Shown: positions 8,955 through 18,592, counted from the stretch's first letter. The stretch is 35,403 bases of DNA from an uncultured Bacteroidota bacterium (GCA_902514225.1 CABXPN010000008.1:1-35403), one strand, 5' to 3'. Notes: generated by a model not told the origin, from the letters alone. A program made the numbers and translations.

Positions 8955-9202
8955 TCTTTTTTAGGTTTTATTACTCCCAAATTAGAAGCAAACCATGCTC
9001 TTTCATGAAAGTAGTAAAAAATCAATTTCACTATTCTATCTAAAATTACCAACCAACCAACTGAACTTTTATCTAATGCTTCAAATCCAAAAAATGGTGG
9101 CAAGTACGACAACACAAAAAATGTTGTTGTCATAGCTAATAAATTCCATGTTATTGCCTTTAAAATATGTCGTGTTCGGTTTATTCTTACCTTGTCGTTC
9201 AT
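8951..9202 (-). CDS. DUF2061 membrane protein
   Basis: An 83-residue protein counted from the ATG at 9202 (MNDKVRINRTRH). A longer frame to 9253 would add 17 basic residues and fits the family less well. It carries the family pattern: a basic start, RHILKAITWN, two hydrophobic helices and the conserved C-terminal YYFHERAWF. DUF2061 proteins are small membrane proteins of unknown role. Its end overlaps the rhomboid gene by 4 bp in convergent orientation. Confidence 0.85.
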   Translation of the reverse strand: MNDKVRINRTRHILKAITWNLLAMTTTFFVLSYLPPFFGFEALDKSSVGWLVILDRIVKLIFYYFHERAWFASNLGVIKPKKD

Positions 9203-9275
9203 TACTGTTTTTCGTTTTAGCAATAATAAACATTTTTTTGATAACATCTGCATATGTTATTTTAAGTAAAAAATG

Positions 9276-9283
9276 TATTTTCG
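9276..9283 (+). promoter_or_regulatory. Probable -7 box for lepA
   Basis: TATTTTCG matches TAnnTTTG with one change (C for T), only 7 nt before the lepA ATG at 9291. This implies a leaderless or nearly leaderless transcript. Confidence 0.45.
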
Positions 9284-9290
9284 CATACTT

Positions 9291-11081
9291 ATGAAAAACA
9301 TCAGAAACTTTTGCATTATTGCTCATATCGACCATGGGAAAAGCACATTAGCGGATAGGCTTTTAGAATTTACAGGAGCAGTAACCGATAGAGAATCTCA
9401 AGATCAGCTGTTGGATAATATGGATTTGGAGAGAGAAAGAGGTATTACTATTAAGAGTCATGCAATACAAATGGAGTATTCTATTAAAGGAGAGGATTAT
9501 GTGTTAAATCTTATAGACACTCCTGGTCATGTTGATTTTTCATATGAAGTTTCTAGGTCAATTGCCGCTTGTGAAGGAGCTTTACTTATTGTAGATGCCG
9601 CACAAGGAATTCAAGCTCAAACAATTTCTAATTTATATTTAGCTTTAGAAAACGACTTAGAAATTATCCCCGTTTTAAATAAAATTGACTTGCCATCAGC
9701 TGATCCGGAAGTTGTAAAAGACCAAATTATTGATTTAATTGGTTGTAATAATGAAGATATTATACCTGCTTCTGCTAAAACTGGACTAGGAATTGATGAT
9801 ATTTTAGAAGCAATTGTAGAAAGAGTTCCACATCCTGAGGGAAATCCTGAAAAACCATTACAAGCCATGATTTTTGATTCGGTTTATAATTCTTTTAGAG
9901 GAATTGAAGCCTATTTTAAAGTTATAAATGGAGAGATTAAAAAAGGGGAAAAGGTAAAATTCATGGCAACAGGAAAGGAATATTTTGCTGATGAAATCGG
10001 AGCTTTAAAGTTTAAACAAGAACCAAAACAAAAATTAAGTACTGGGGAAGTGGGTTATATTATCTCTGGTATAAAAGAAGCTAGAGAAGTAAAAGTTGGG
10101 GATACAATTACATCTATTGAAAACCCTTCAACTGAAGCGATAAAAGGATTTGAAGATGTAAAACCAATGGTTTTTGCTGGGATTTATCCTGTTGATACAG
10201 AAGATTATGAGGAATTACGAAGGTCAATGGAGAAACTTCAACTTAATGACGCTTCCTTAACTTTTGAACCAGAGTCATCTGTTGCACTTGGGTTCGGTTT
10301 TAGATGTGGATTCTTAGGAATGTTACACATGGAAATAATCCAGGAGAGATTAGAAAGGGAGTTTGATATGATTGTTATCACAACTGTTCCTAATGTTTCT
10401 TATAAAGCATATACAACTGCTGGAGCAAAAATTGAGGTTCATAATCCAACTGACTTCCCAGATCCAAGCACTTTAGATTATGTAGAAGAACCATATATTA
10501 AGGCTCAGATTATTACTAAAGCTGAGTATGTTGGTACTATCATGAATTTATGTATTGATAAAAGAGGAGAACTTACAAATCAGATATATCTAACAACTGA
10601 TAGAGTTGAACTTTCCTTTAACATGCCACTTGGTGAAATTGTTTTTGATTTTTATGATAAACTAAAATCTGTTTCTAGAGGATATGCTTCTTTTGATTAT
10701 CAACCTTATCAGTATAAACAATCTGATTTAATAAAGTTAGATATTTTATTAAATGGAGAGCAGGTTGACGCGCTTTCTGCATTAATTCATAGAACAAACG
10801 CTCAAAATTTAGGAAGGAAAATTTGTGTTAAATTAAAAGAATTGATTCCAAGACAACAATTTGATATTGCTGTACAATCTGCAATTGGAGCAAAAATTAT
10901 AAGTAGAGAAACAATAAAAGCTCTCCGAAAAGATGTAACCGCAAAATGTTATGGAGGAGATATATCCAGAAAAAGAAAACTTTTAGAAAAACAAAAGAAG
11001 GGTAAAAAGAGAATGAAGCAAGTTGGGAATGTAGAGATACCACAGAAAGCATTTATGGCAGTATTAAAATTAGATGATTAA
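9291..11081 (+). CDS. lepA: Elongation factor 4 (LepA)
   Basis: A 596-residue translational GTPase acting on ribosomes. It begins with the typical [19 protein letters not shown]; an upstream in-frame ATG at 9273 adds six residues and sits on the putative promoter, so 9291 is preferred. The G1 (AHIDHGKS), DTPGH and NKID motifs are intact, and the LepA-specific C-terminal domain ends in a conserved basic stretch ([18 protein letters not shown]). It is the first of three same-strand genes with yebC and purD. Confidence 0.97.
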   Translation: MKNIRNFCIIAHIDHGKSTLADRLLEFTGAVTDRESQDQLLDNMDLERERGITIKSHAIQMEYSIKGEDYVLNLIDTPGHVDFSYEVSRSIAACEGALLIVDAAQGIQAQTISNLYLALENDLEIIPVLNKIDLPSADPEVVKDQIIDLIGCNNEDIIPASAKTGLGIDDILEAIVERVPHPEGNPEKPLQAMIFDSVYNSFRGIEAYFKVINGEIKKGEKVKFMATGKEYFADEIGALKFKQEPKQKLSTGEVGYIISGIKEAREVKVGDTITSIENPSTEAIKGFEDVKPMVFAGIYPVDTEDYEELRRSMEKLQLNDASLTFEPESSVALGFGFRCGFLGMLHMEIIQERLEREFDMIVITTVPNVSYKAYTTAGAKIEVHNPTDFPDPSTLDYVEEPYIKAQIITKAEYVGTIMNLCIDKRGELTNQIYLTTDRVELSFNMPLGEIVFDFYDKLKSVSRGYASFDYQPYQYKQSDLIKLDILLNGEQVDALSALIHRTNAQNLGRKICVKLKELIPRQQFDIAVQSAIGAKIISRETIKALRKDVTAKCYGGDISRKRKLLEKQKKGKKRMKQVGNVEIPQKAFMAVLKLDD

Positions 11082-11111
11082 TTACTACTTTTACACTTAT
11101 TAAAGATAAAT

Positions 11112-11858
11112 ATGGGAAGAGCATTTGAATTTAGAAAAGCAAGAAAAATGAAGCGTTGGTCAGCTATGTCCAAAGCGTTTTCCAGGATTGGAAAAGATAT
11201 TTCAATTGCAGTAAAAGAAGGTGGTCCGGATCCGGATACAAACTCCAGACTTAGGCAAGTTATGCAAAATGCAAAAGCTGCCAATATGCCAAAAGATAAT
11301 GTAGAAAGAGCTATTAAAAAGGCAAGTGGAGCAGATGCTGCTAGTTATACTGAGATGAGTTTGGAGGGATACGCCCCTCATGGAATAGCAGTTTTTGTAG
11401 ATTGTACTACAGATAATAACAACAGAACGGTTGCAAATGTTCGTTCTTATTTTAGTAAATGTGAAGGGAATTTAGGAACTAATGGTTCTTTGGAATTTAT
11501 CTTTGACAGGAAAGGAGTTTTTACAATTGAGACAAATCAGTTAACTATGGATACAGAAGAACTTGAAATGGAATTGATTGATGGAGGATTAGAAGAATTA
11601 GAGGTGGATGAAGAAGCAATTACGGTATATTGCGATTTTCCGGACTTTAGTAATATGCAAAAATGTTTGGAAGGATTAGAAATTGAAATTCAGAATTCGG
11701 AACTACAAAGAATCCCGAATAACACAAAAACTATTTCTTCAGAAGATGCAAAACTAGTACTAAAACTTCTAGATAAATTAGAGGAAGATGATGATGTTCA
11801 ACAAGTATTTCATAATATGGAACTTACAGAAGAAATACTAAAAGTAATGGAAGAATAA
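11112..11858 (+). CDS. yebC: YebC/PmpR family protein
   Basis: A 248-residue protein with the family start MGRAFEFRKARK and the conserved PDPDTNSRLRQ and MPKDNVERAIKKASG segments. Family members have been described as DNA-binding regulators and more recently as helping ribosomes through proline-rich sequences; the role here is not determined. A near-match -7 box (TACTTTTA, 11086-11093) lies 18 nt upstream. Its TAA is followed directly by the purD ATG, suggesting co-translation. Confidence 0.92.
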   Translation: MGRAFEFRKARKMKRWSAMSKAFSRIGKDISIAVKEGGPDPDTNSRLRQVMQNAKAANMPKDNVERAIKKASGADAASYTEMSLEGYAPHGIAVFVDCTTDNNNRTVANVRSYFSKCEGNLGTNGSLEFIFDRKGVFTIETNQLTMDTEELEMELIDGGLEELEVDEEAITVYCDFPDFSNMQKCLEGLEIEIQNSELQRIPNNTKTISSEDAKLVLKLLDKLEEDDDVQQVFHNMELTEEILKVMEE

Positions 11859-13133
11859 ATGAATGTATTAATATTAGGAAGTGGAGGAAGAGAACATGCA
11901 TTTGCATGGAAAATATCACAATCAAGTTTATGTAAAAAATTATTAATTGCACCAGGAAATGCAGGTACGGCTCAAGTTGGTACAAATATTGAAATTGGTG
12001 TAAATGATTTTGAAAAAATAAAAGAACTTTGTATTTCTGAAGATATAGAAATGTTAGTTGTTGGCCCTGAAGACCCATTGGTAAATGGAATTTATGACTT
12101 TTTCAAAGAAGATGAATCTTTACAGAATATAACAGTAATAGGCCCATCTAAAAAAGGAGCTCAATTAGAAGGAAGTAAAGAATTTTCCAAAGAATTCATG
12201 ATTAAAAACAATATCCCAACTGCTGCATATCAATCTTTTACAAAAGATACTTTAGAAGAAGGGTATCTATTTTTAGAAACACTATCTGCTCCATATGTTC
12301 TAAAAGCAGACGGATTAGCTGCAGGAAAAGGAGTTTTAATTCCTGAAACTCTGGAAGAAGCAAAAATCTCATTAAAAGAAATGCTTGCAGACTCCAAATT
12401 TGGAGATGCAAGTAGTAAAGTAGTAATTGAAGAACATTTAAAAGGAATTGAGCTTTCTGTTTTTGTACTAACAGATGGTGTGTCTTACAAAATTCTTCCT
12501 TCTGCAAAAGACTACAAAAGAATTGGAGAAGGAGATTCCGGACTTAATACTGGGGGAATGGGAGCAATTTCTCCTGTTCCATTTGCCGACAGGTTTTTTA
12601 TTGAAAAGGTGGAAAGAGAAATTATTATTCCGACAATCAAAGGATTAGTAGAAGAAGATATAGATTATAAAGGATTTATTTTTATCGGTTTAATGGTAGA
12701 TAATGGGAATCCGAAAGTAATTGAATACAATGTGCGAATGGGAGATCCGGAAACAGAAGTAGTAATCCCTAGAATTAAATCTGATTTGTTAAACCTTTTC
12801 AGAGGTATAGGAAATGGTTCCTTTTCAGAAATTGATTTTAATATTTCGGAAGAAGTAGCAGCAACTGTAATGTTGGTTTCTGGTGGATATCCTGAAGATT
12901 ACAAGAAGGGTAAAGAAATGACAGGTTTTGAAAATGTAGATGGTAGCTTGTTATTCCATGCAGGAACAAAAAATGATGAAGAAAAAATTGTAACAAATGG
13001 AGGTAGAGTTTTAGCTGTTACATCTTTCGGAAAAGACATAGATGAGGCGGTAAATAAATCTTTTGATAATGCTAAAAAGATTAATTTTAACGGGAAGTAC
13101 TACAGAAAAGATATTGGTTTTGATTTATTATGA
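11859..13133 (+). CDS. purD: Phosphoribosylamine-glycine ligase
   Basis: Makes glycinamide ribonucleotide from phosphoribosylamine, glycine and ATP, the second step of purine synthesis. The 424 residues start with MNVLILGSGGREHA and contain the ATP-grasp block LKADGLAAGKGV and the metal-site segment EYNVRMGDPE. It abuts yebC with no gap. Its stop overlaps by 6 bp a convergent small gene on the opposite strand. Confidence 0.96.
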   Translation: MNVLILGSGGREHAFAWKISQSSLCKKLLIAPGNAGTAQVGTNIEIGVNDFEKIKELCISEDIEMLVVGPEDPLVNGIYDFFKEDESLQNITVIGPSKKGAQLEGSKEFSKEFMIKNNIPTAAYQSFTKDTLEEGYLFLETLSAPYVLKADGLAAGKGVLIPETLEEAKISLKEMLADSKFGDASSKVVIEEHLKGIELSVFVLTDGVSYKILPSAKDYKRIGEGDSGLNTGGMGAISPVPFADRFFIEKVEREIIIPTIKGLVEEDIDYKGFIFIGLMVDNGNPKVIEYNVRMGDPETEVVIPRIKSDLLNLFRGIGNGSFSEIDFNISEEVAATVMLVSGGYPEDYKKGKEMTGFENVDGSLLFHAGTKNDEEKIVTNGGRVLAVTSFGKDIDEAVNKSFDNAKKINFNGKYYRKDIGFDLL

Positions 13134-13301
13134 AGCGTGCTCCTCACCTCTTTTTCTAAACCCGAACATTTTACTTACCCAAACAACAAGGAAAGTAAAA
13201 ATTACAAACATATAAAAGTAGTTGATGTAATCACCAAAAAGTGGCATCACTTCAAAAATAGACTCAAAAAAGTCACCAATAGCATAAAATATTTTGTCCA
13301 T
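13128..13301 (-). CDS. Small membrane protein beside purD, possibly DUF6341-like
   Basis: A 57-residue protein found by translating the minus strand. It starts MDKIFYAIGDFFESIF, has a single strongly hydrophobic helix (about residues 28-42) and ends in a charged tail (RKRGEEHAS). A perfect -7 box (13321-13328) lies 19 nt upstream of the ATG, which supports a real gene. Flavobacteria often carry a small one-helix protein of this kind (DUF6341) next to DUF6427 and purD, and this may be a distant relative. The function is unknown. The last 6 bp overlap purD. Confidence 0.75.
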   Translation of the reverse strand: MDKIFYAIGDFFESIFEVMPLFGDYINYFYMFVIFTFLVVWVSKMFGFRKRGEEHAS

Positions 13302-13320
13302 CTTAATTTTTTATTTGAGG

Positions 13321-13328
13321 CAAAAATA
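13321..13328 (-). promoter_or_regulatory. -7 box for the 57-residue protein gene
   Basis: Minus-strand TATTTTTG matches TAnnTTTG, 19 nt before the ATG at 13301. It is the main evidence that the coding strand here is minus rather than plus. Confidence 0.65.
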
Positions 13329-13346
13329 AAATATTTTAAACAATAA

Positions 13347-14285
13347 ATGATTCTAAAACACTTAAAAAATAGTCATTCGTATTTAATTATAGTTTTATTG
13401 CTATTTAACATACTGTTTTTTACTACTTCTTACTTCACAAAAAGTTTTCAAAACATAGAAGGCTACTTTATATATTACAATTTCATTATCCTCTTTGCAT
13501 CTTTTGTTTTAACATCTTTACATTCGGTTGCTTTAAATAACCTTATTTATGAAAAAGATATAATTAAAAAATCTAATGTTGTTCTAGCTTTTGTGTTTTC
13601 TTTATTAAATACAGCTTTTATTGTTAATCATAAAATGATGTTATTTTCATTGCTTTCCTTGTTTTTCTTAAATTATTTGCTTGATTTATATAAAAAGAAA
13701 CAACCATTCCGAGTAGTTTTTAATTCTGGATTAATCTTATCAGTACTATCATTTTTTATCCCAAATATTTTATTCCTATTTCCTTTGATTATTATTAGCC
13801 TTATAATTTTCAGAAATGTAGAATGGAGAGCAATATTAATACCTTTTATTTCTTTATTTATTCCGTACATTTTTGTTTGGACATACCAAGTTTTTGTTAA
13901 TTCAGAACTACTTTTCCCTATCCTAAGTTTTGGAGTTTCCTTTGATTTTATTTCTTTAAAAGAGTTATTGTTACATCAAAAGATTTGGTTTTCTGTTATA
14001 TCTGTTATAACTATATTTTCATTTTTCGAACTTTTCAGATGGATGTATAAAAAAAGTATAAAAGGAAGGGAAAGTTTTACAATAATAATCTTTTACTTTC
14101 TTATTAGTATTTACATTTTTCTAAGCTCAGAAAATCAGGATTCAATATTTGTAGTTCTTATACCATTAAGTATTCTTATCGGTAATTTTTTTGTTTATCA
14201 TAAAAAAGAAAGGTGGTCGGGATTACTATTTTTACTTTTTCTTTTTAGTTCTGTTTTTTATAGAATATCTATGATTAATATGTAA
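13347..14285 (+). CDS. DUF6427-type polytopic membrane protein
   Basis: A 312-residue, very hydrophobic protein with roughly eight to ten predicted helices, matching the flavobacterial DUF6427 type by length, composition and position next to purD. The segment FRNVEWRAILIPFISLFIPY (about 150-172) is the most recognisable. The function is unknown. I see no clean -7 box upstream. Its TAA is part of the purQ promoter. Confidence 0.75.
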   Translation: MILKHLKNSHSYLIIVLLLFNILFFTTSYFTKSFQNIEGYFIYYNFIILFASFVLTSLHSVALNNLIYEKDIIKKSNVVLAFVFSLLNTAFIVNHKMMLFSLLSLFFLNYLLDLYKKKQPFRVVFNSGLILSVLSFFIPNILFLFPLIIISLIIFRNVEWRAILIPFISLFIPYIFVWTYQVFVNSELLFPILSFGVSFDFISLKELLLHQKIWFSVISVITIFSFFELFRWMYKKSIKGRESFTIIIFYFLISIYIFLSSENQDSIFVVLIPLSILIGNFFVYHKKERWSGLLFLLFLFSSVFYRISMINM

Positions 14286-14290
14286 TTTTG
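14283..14290 (+). promoter_or_regulatory. -7 box for purQ
   Basis: TAATTTTG matches TAnnTTTG, 23 nt before the purQ ATG. It begins on the stop codon of the preceding membrane protein gene. Confidence 0.6.
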
Positions 14291-14313
14291 CATTTTAAAT
14301 TAAACTTAATAAT

Positions 14314-15003
14314 ATGAAATTTGGAGTAGTTGTTTTCCCGGGGTCTAATTGTGATATGGACATGGTATATGTTATTGAAACTATTATGAAACAAGAAGTA
14401 GTAAAGTTATGGCATAAAGATACTAATTTACAAAATTGTGATTTTATCATCCTTCCTGGAGGATTTTCTTTTGGAGACTATTTAAGGTCTGGTGCTATTG
14501 CAAATTACTCTCCAATAATGGAAAAAGTTGTAGATCATGCAAATAATGGAGGTTATGTGATGGGTATTTGTAACGGATTCCAAATTTTATGTGAATCTGG
14601 GTTATTGCCAGGAGCTCTTTTGCATAATACAAACCATAAATTTATTTGTAAAAACATACATTTAAAAACAATCACTAAAAATTCATTAATTACAAATCAA
14701 TACTTTGATTCTGCAATTAAAATTCCTATTGCTCACGGTGAAGGAAGATATTTTGCTAATGAGGAAACAATTAATAGTTTAATTGAAAATGATCAAATAT
14801 TATTTAAGTATTCTGATGAAAATGGTAATATTACAGATGAATCTAATCCAAATGGATCGTTATTAAACATAGCTGGAGTGTGCAATAAAAACAGAAATGT
14901 TTTTGGGATGATGCCTCATCCTGAAAGAGCGTCTGATTCTGAATTAAGTAATGAAGATGGTAAAATTTTATTCGAAAGTATTTTAAATGAAGTAAATGCT
15001 TAG
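14314..15003 (+). CDS. purQ: Phosphoribosylformylglycinamidine synthase, glutaminase subunit
   Basis: A 229-residue class I glutamine amidotransferase that supplies ammonia to PurL in the fourth step of purine synthesis. The nucleophile is Cys86 in GICNGFQIL, with His202 and Glu204 in PHPERA completing the triad. FPGSNCD at the start is typical of PurQ. A free PurQ implies a PurS-PurQ-PurL complex rather than the single long PurL found in many relatives; purS and purL are not in this window. Confidence 0.95.
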   Translation: MKFGVVVFPGSNCDMDMVYVIETIMKQEVVKLWHKDTNLQNCDFIILPGGFSFGDYLRSGAIANYSPIMEKVVDHANNGGYVMGICNGFQILCESGLLPGALLHNTNHKFICKNIHLKTITKNSLITNQYFDSAIKIPIAHGEGRYFANEETINSLIENDQILFKYSDENGNITDESNPNGSLLNIAGVCNKNRNVFGMMPHPERASDSELSNEDGKILFESILNEVNA

Positions 15004-15021
15004 CTGTTAAAAACTTTCTTT

Positions 15022-15145
15022 TTCAACAATTTTTTTTGATTTTTTAATAACTTCATTTTGTTGAATTTCAAACATTTACATTTTATTTTTTTTATCTCAT
15101 TTTTACAACTTATCTAGCAAAATTATTTGTCTGATTTTTGTTGAA
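15022..15145. repeat. Three copies of TTGTTGAA before nrdJ
   Basis: The intergenic region 15004-15258 contains TTCAACAA at 15022-15029 and TTGTTGAA at 15058-15065 and 15138-15145, so one inverted and two direct copies of the same 8-mer. They could be binding sites for a regulator of ribonucleotide reductase. There is no recognisable NrdR box and no cobalamin riboswitch core. A simple AT-rich coincidence is possible. Confidence 0.35.
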
Positions 15146-15258
15146 AAATATGTTAGTAATTGAATTTGCTTGCGTGTATTTTGAAGGAATATATTTATAA
15201 AATTGTAGTCAGAAAAAAAGAGGAAAAAATATATAACGCTTAATCAAGAGGAACTATT

Positions 15259-17841
15259 ATGTCAAAAACAAAAGAAACAAACACAGAATTATTGAAAGAG
15301 GTAAAAGTAAAAACATACACTTATGAAGAGGTAATCTCTTCTAGTATTGAATACTTTAATGGAGATGAATTAGCAGCAACTACATGGATGAACAAATACG
15401 CCATGAAAAATCATGATGGGGAGTTTGTGGAATTAAATCCTGAGGATATGCACAGGAGAATGGCAAAAGAGTTCGGGAGAATTGAAGCGGATTATAAACT
15501 AAAATATAACTTAAACGGAAGTGCAAAATTCCTTTCCGAATACGGACAAAAAAGAGAATATTTAACAGAAGGAAGAATTTTTGATTTATTTGAAAATTTT
15601 GGATATATAATTCCACAAGGAAGTGTGATGAGTTCTTTAGGTAATACTTATAAAATCGCTTCATTATCTAATTGTATTGTTGTTCCTGAAATGCATGATT
15701 CTTATGGTGGAGTGTTTTATACAGACCAACAATTAGCTCAACTTTTTAAAAGAAGGTGTGGTGTTGGAGTTGATATTTCTAATCTAAGACCATCAGGATC
15801 TAAAGTATCAAATGCAGCTGGAACTACTTCAGGTGCTGTTTCTTTTATGAAAAGATTTTCTCATACAACCAGAGAAGTTGCTCAGAACGGAAGGAGAGGA
15901 GCTTTAATGCTTTCTATGGATATTGCGCACCCGGATGTGGAGAACTTTACTACTATTAAACAAGATTTAACTCAGGTAACAGGAGCTAATATTTCTTTAA
16001 GACTTTCAGATGAATTTATGAAAGCTGTAAATAGTGATTCTGAATACACTCACAGATGGCCAATTGATTCAGATAATCCAAAATTCACTAAAACTATTCA
16101 GGCAAAAGAGCTTTGGGATACAATTATAAAATGTGCTCATAACACTGCAGAGCCTGGTTTGATCTACTGGGACAGACAACATTGGTATTCTACATCATCT
16201 GTATACCCTGGATATGAAAATACTTCTACGAATCCTTGTTCTGAAATTGCTATGCAAGGTGGAGATAGTTGTAGATTAATAGCTTTAAACCTTTATAAAT
16301 TTGTAGAAAATCCTTTTACTCCGAAAGCTAAGTTTAACATGAAAAAGTTCTATCAAGCTACTTATGAAGGACAAAGATTAATGGATGATTTAGTAGATCT
16401 GGAAGTAGAAGCTATTGAAAGAATCTTAAATAAAGTAGATGCAGATGATGAACCAGAAAGTATTAAAATGGTAGAGAAAGAAACCTGGGAGTTATTATTA
16501 AAAACTGGAAAAGAAGGAAGAAGAACGGGACTTGGATTTACTGCGCTTGCAGATATGGTTGCTGCTCTTGGATATAAATATGACTCTGATGAATCAATAG
16601 AATTTATTGAAAACATGATGAGGGAAAAATGTAGAGCAGAGTTTGATTGTTCTATTGACATGTCATTAGAAAGAGGTTCTTTTATTGGTTTTAATAAAGA
16701 AATTGAAGACACTTCAGAATTTGTACAAATGTTAAAAATTGAACTTCCGGAAGTTTACGAAAGAATGATGAAGTTTGGAAGAAGAAACATCTCTATCAGT
16801 ACGGTTGCTCCAACAGGAACTCTTAGTATGCTTGCTCAAACTTCTTCCGGAATTGAGCCTGTGTTTATGACAGATTATAAAAGAAGACGGAAGTTAAATG
16901 AACAAGATACTGAGGAAAAAGTAGATTTTATTGATGACATGGGAGATAAATGGCAAGAATTTACTGTTTATCATCACAACCTGAAAGAGTGGATGAATAT
17001 TACAGGAGAAACTGATACAACTAAAAGTCCTTATGCTGGAGCTACAGCAACTGAAATTAATTGGGAACAAAGAGTAAAAATGCAAGCGGTAGTTCAGAAA
17101 TATGTAACTCATTCTATTAGCTCTACAATAAACCTTCCAAATGATGTAAGTGAAGAAGAAGTTAGTAACATATATTTAGAGTCTTGGAAACAAGGGCTAA
17201 AAGGCATTACGGTTTACAGAGATGGGTCAAGGTCTGGTGTTTTAGTTTCAGCTGATGATAATACTAAAAATGATATCACAGACGAATTTAATGTAACACA
17301 TGCTCCATCAAGACCAAAAAGGCTAGATGCTAAGGTTATTCGTTTTCAGAATAATAAAGAAAAATGGATGGCAGTTGTTGGTTTATTAGACGGAAAACCT
17401 TACGAAATTTTTACTGGTAAAATTGAAGATGTATTTGTATTGCCAAAAGGAGTAGAATATGGTTGGGTTGTAAAAAATAAAAGAGCTGACGGGAATAGTC
17501 AATATGATTTCCAATATGAAGATAAAGAAGGGTATAAAGTTACATTTGGTGGATTATCTCGTTCTTTTGATAAAGAGTTCTGGAACTATGCAAAACTAAT
17601 TTCTGGAGTATTACGTCATGGAATGCCAATACAATATGTTGTTGATTTGATTGGTAAAATGAACCTTTATGATGAAAACATCAACACTTGGAAAAGTGGA
17701 GTGGTAAGAGCTCTTAAAACATTTATTCCTGATGGGACTAAAGCAGATGATCATACTTGTTCTGAATGTGAAACAGAAGGACTAATTTACTCTGAAGGAT
17801 GTCTGAAATGTGTTAATTGCGGATATAGTAAATGTGGATAA
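15259..17841 (+). CDS. nrdJ: Adenosylcobalamin-dependent (class II) ribonucleotide reductase
   Basis: An 860-residue cytoplasmic enzyme that reduces ribonucleotides to deoxyribonucleotides with a radical generated from coenzyme B12, independent of oxygen and of an NrdB subunit. The active-site cysteines are visible: Cys139 (SLSNC), the radical Cys327 in NPCSE and Cys338 (GGDSCRL). APTGTLSMLAQTSSGIEP is the phosphate-binding region. The C-terminus is a cysteine cluster (834, 837, 848, 851, 854, 859), a zinc-ribbon-like tail expected to shuttle disulfides. It is followed by a strong terminator. Confidence 0.93.
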   Translation: MSKTKETNTELLKEVKVKTYTYEEVISSSIEYFNGDELAATTWMNKYAMKNHDGEFVELNPEDMHRRMAKEFGRIEADYKLKYNLNGSAKFLSEYGQKREYLTEGRIFDLFENFGYIIPQGSVMSSLGNTYKIASLSNCIVVPEMHDSYGGVFYTDQQLAQLFKRRCGVGVDISNLRPSGSKVSNAAGTTSGAVSFMKRFSHTTREVAQNGRRGALMLSMDIAHPDVENFTTIKQDLTQVTGANISLRLSDEFMKAVNSDSEYTHRWPIDSDNPKFTKTIQAKELWDTIIKCAHNTAEPGLIYWDRQHWYSTSSVYPGYENTSTNPCSEIAMQGGDSCRLIALNLYKFVENPFTPKAKFNMKKFYQATYEGQRLMDDLVDLEVEAIERILNKVDADDEPESIKMVEKETWELLLKTGKEGRRTGLGFTALADMVAALGYKYDSDESIEFIENMMREKCRAEFDCSIDMSLERGSFIGFNKEIEDTSEFVQMLKIELPEVYERMMKFGRRNISISTVAPTGTLSMLAQTSSGIEPVFMTDYKRRRKLNEQDTEEKVDFIDDMGDKWQEFTVYHHNLKEWMNITGETDTTKSPYAGATATEINWEQRVKMQAVVQKYVTHSISSTINLPNDVSEEEVSNIYLESWKQGLKGITVYRDGSRSGVLVSADDNTKNDITDEFNVTHAPSRPKRLDAKVIRFQNNKEKWMAVVGLLDGKPYEIFTGKIEDVFVLPKGVEYGWVVKNKRADGNSQYDFQYEDKEGYKVTFGGLSRSFDKEFWNYAKLISGVLRHGMPIQYVVDLIGKMNLYDENINTWKSGVVRALKTFIPDGTKADDHTCSECETEGLIYSEGCLKCVNCGYSKCG

Positions 17842-17851
17842 AATAATAATC

Positions 17852-17878
17852 AAGAGGTCTTCTTAAGACCTCTTTTTT
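17852..17878 (+). terminator. Intrinsic terminator after nrdJ
   Basis: A 10-bp perfect stem (AAGAGGTCTT with AAGACCTCTT), a 3-nt loop and a run of Ts. It ends only about 10 nt before the comF start codon, so comF needs readthrough or a promoter hidden in this segment. Confidence 0.85.
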
Positions 17879-17888
17879 ATGCCAATTT

Positions 17889-18581
17889 ATGTGGTTCACC
17901 TCACTTTTTGATGATTTCATTTCTCTTATTTATCCTAAAATTTGTTTAGGTTGTAATAATCCTCTACTAAAACACGAAAAATGTATTTGTTCTATTTGCC
18001 AATTTCACATCACAAAAACAAATCATTTTAAAACAAAGGATAACAACTTACAGAAACTATTTTGGGGGAAAATTCAGTTAAATCATGCGGCAGCATTGTA
18101 TGAATTTGTAAAAGATAGTCCATTACAAAAAATGATACACGCACTAAAGTATGAAGAAAATAAAGAAGTAGGAATTTATTTAGGAAAACAAATTGCATAC
18201 GAAATTGGAGAAAGTGAATTTCTAAAACATATCGACTATATAATAGCTGTTCCTCTACATCCTAAAAAGGAAAAACTAAGAGGATACAATCAAAGTATGT
18301 GTATCGCAAAGGGAATACAAGAAATAATGAAAACAGAAATAGATTCAACAACTCTACAAAGAACTGTAGATACTGAATCTCAAACCAAAAAGAATAAATA
18401 TAGTAGATGGGTAAATGTTGGGGAAGTATTCCAAATTACGGATGTAGAAAAACTAAAAAACAAACATATTTTAGTAATTGATGATGTGGTAACAACTGGT
18501 TCCACCTTAGAATCTTGTGCACATACTTTACAACAAATTAAAGGGATTAAAGTTAGTATTGTTACAATTGCAATTGCTTAA
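17889..18581 (+). CDS. ComF family phosphoribosyltransferase-like protein
   Basis: A 230-residue protein with an N-terminal zinc-finger-like pair of CxxC motifs (CLGC and CSIC, about residues 19-37) and a C-terminal phosphoribosyltransferase fold with the PRPP-binding loop VIDDVVTTGST. VPLHPKKEKLRGYNQS is the family's middle signature. ComF proteins are linked to DNA uptake in transformable bacteria, and in others the role is unclear. The start lies just after the nrdJ terminator. Confidence 0.9.
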   Translation: MWFTSLFDDFISLIYPKICLGCNNPLLKHEKCICSICQFHITKTNHFKTKDNNLQKLFWGKIQLNHAAALYEFVKDSPLQKMIHALKYEENKEVGIYLGKQIAYEIGESEFLKHIDYIIAVPLHPKKEKLRGYNQSMCIAKGIQEIMKTEIDSTTLQRTVDTESQTKKNKYSRWVNVGEVFQITDVEKLKNKHILVIDDVVTTGSTLESCAHTLQQIKGIKVSIVTIAIA

Positions 18582-18584
18582 TGT

Positions 18585-18592
18585 TATATTTG
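18585..18592 (+). promoter_or_regulatory. -7 box for Ig-like lipoprotein gene
   Basis: TATATTTG matches TAnnTTTG and ends 5 nt before the ATG at 18598. Transcription should begin at or next to the start codon, giving a leaderless mRNA. Confidence 0.65.

Noticed and set aside
12238..12507. Leucine-rich minus-strand frame inside purD
   Set aside because: It is the antisense of a conserved ATP-grasp gene and has no start signal.
13137..13346. Plus-strand 69-codon frame after purD
   Set aside because: The composition is unlike a protein, and the opposite strand has a 57-residue gene with a perfect promoter over the same bases.
15004..15258. Cobalamin riboswitch before nrdJ
   Set aside because: No B12-box core is present and the leader is AT-rich without suitable stems.
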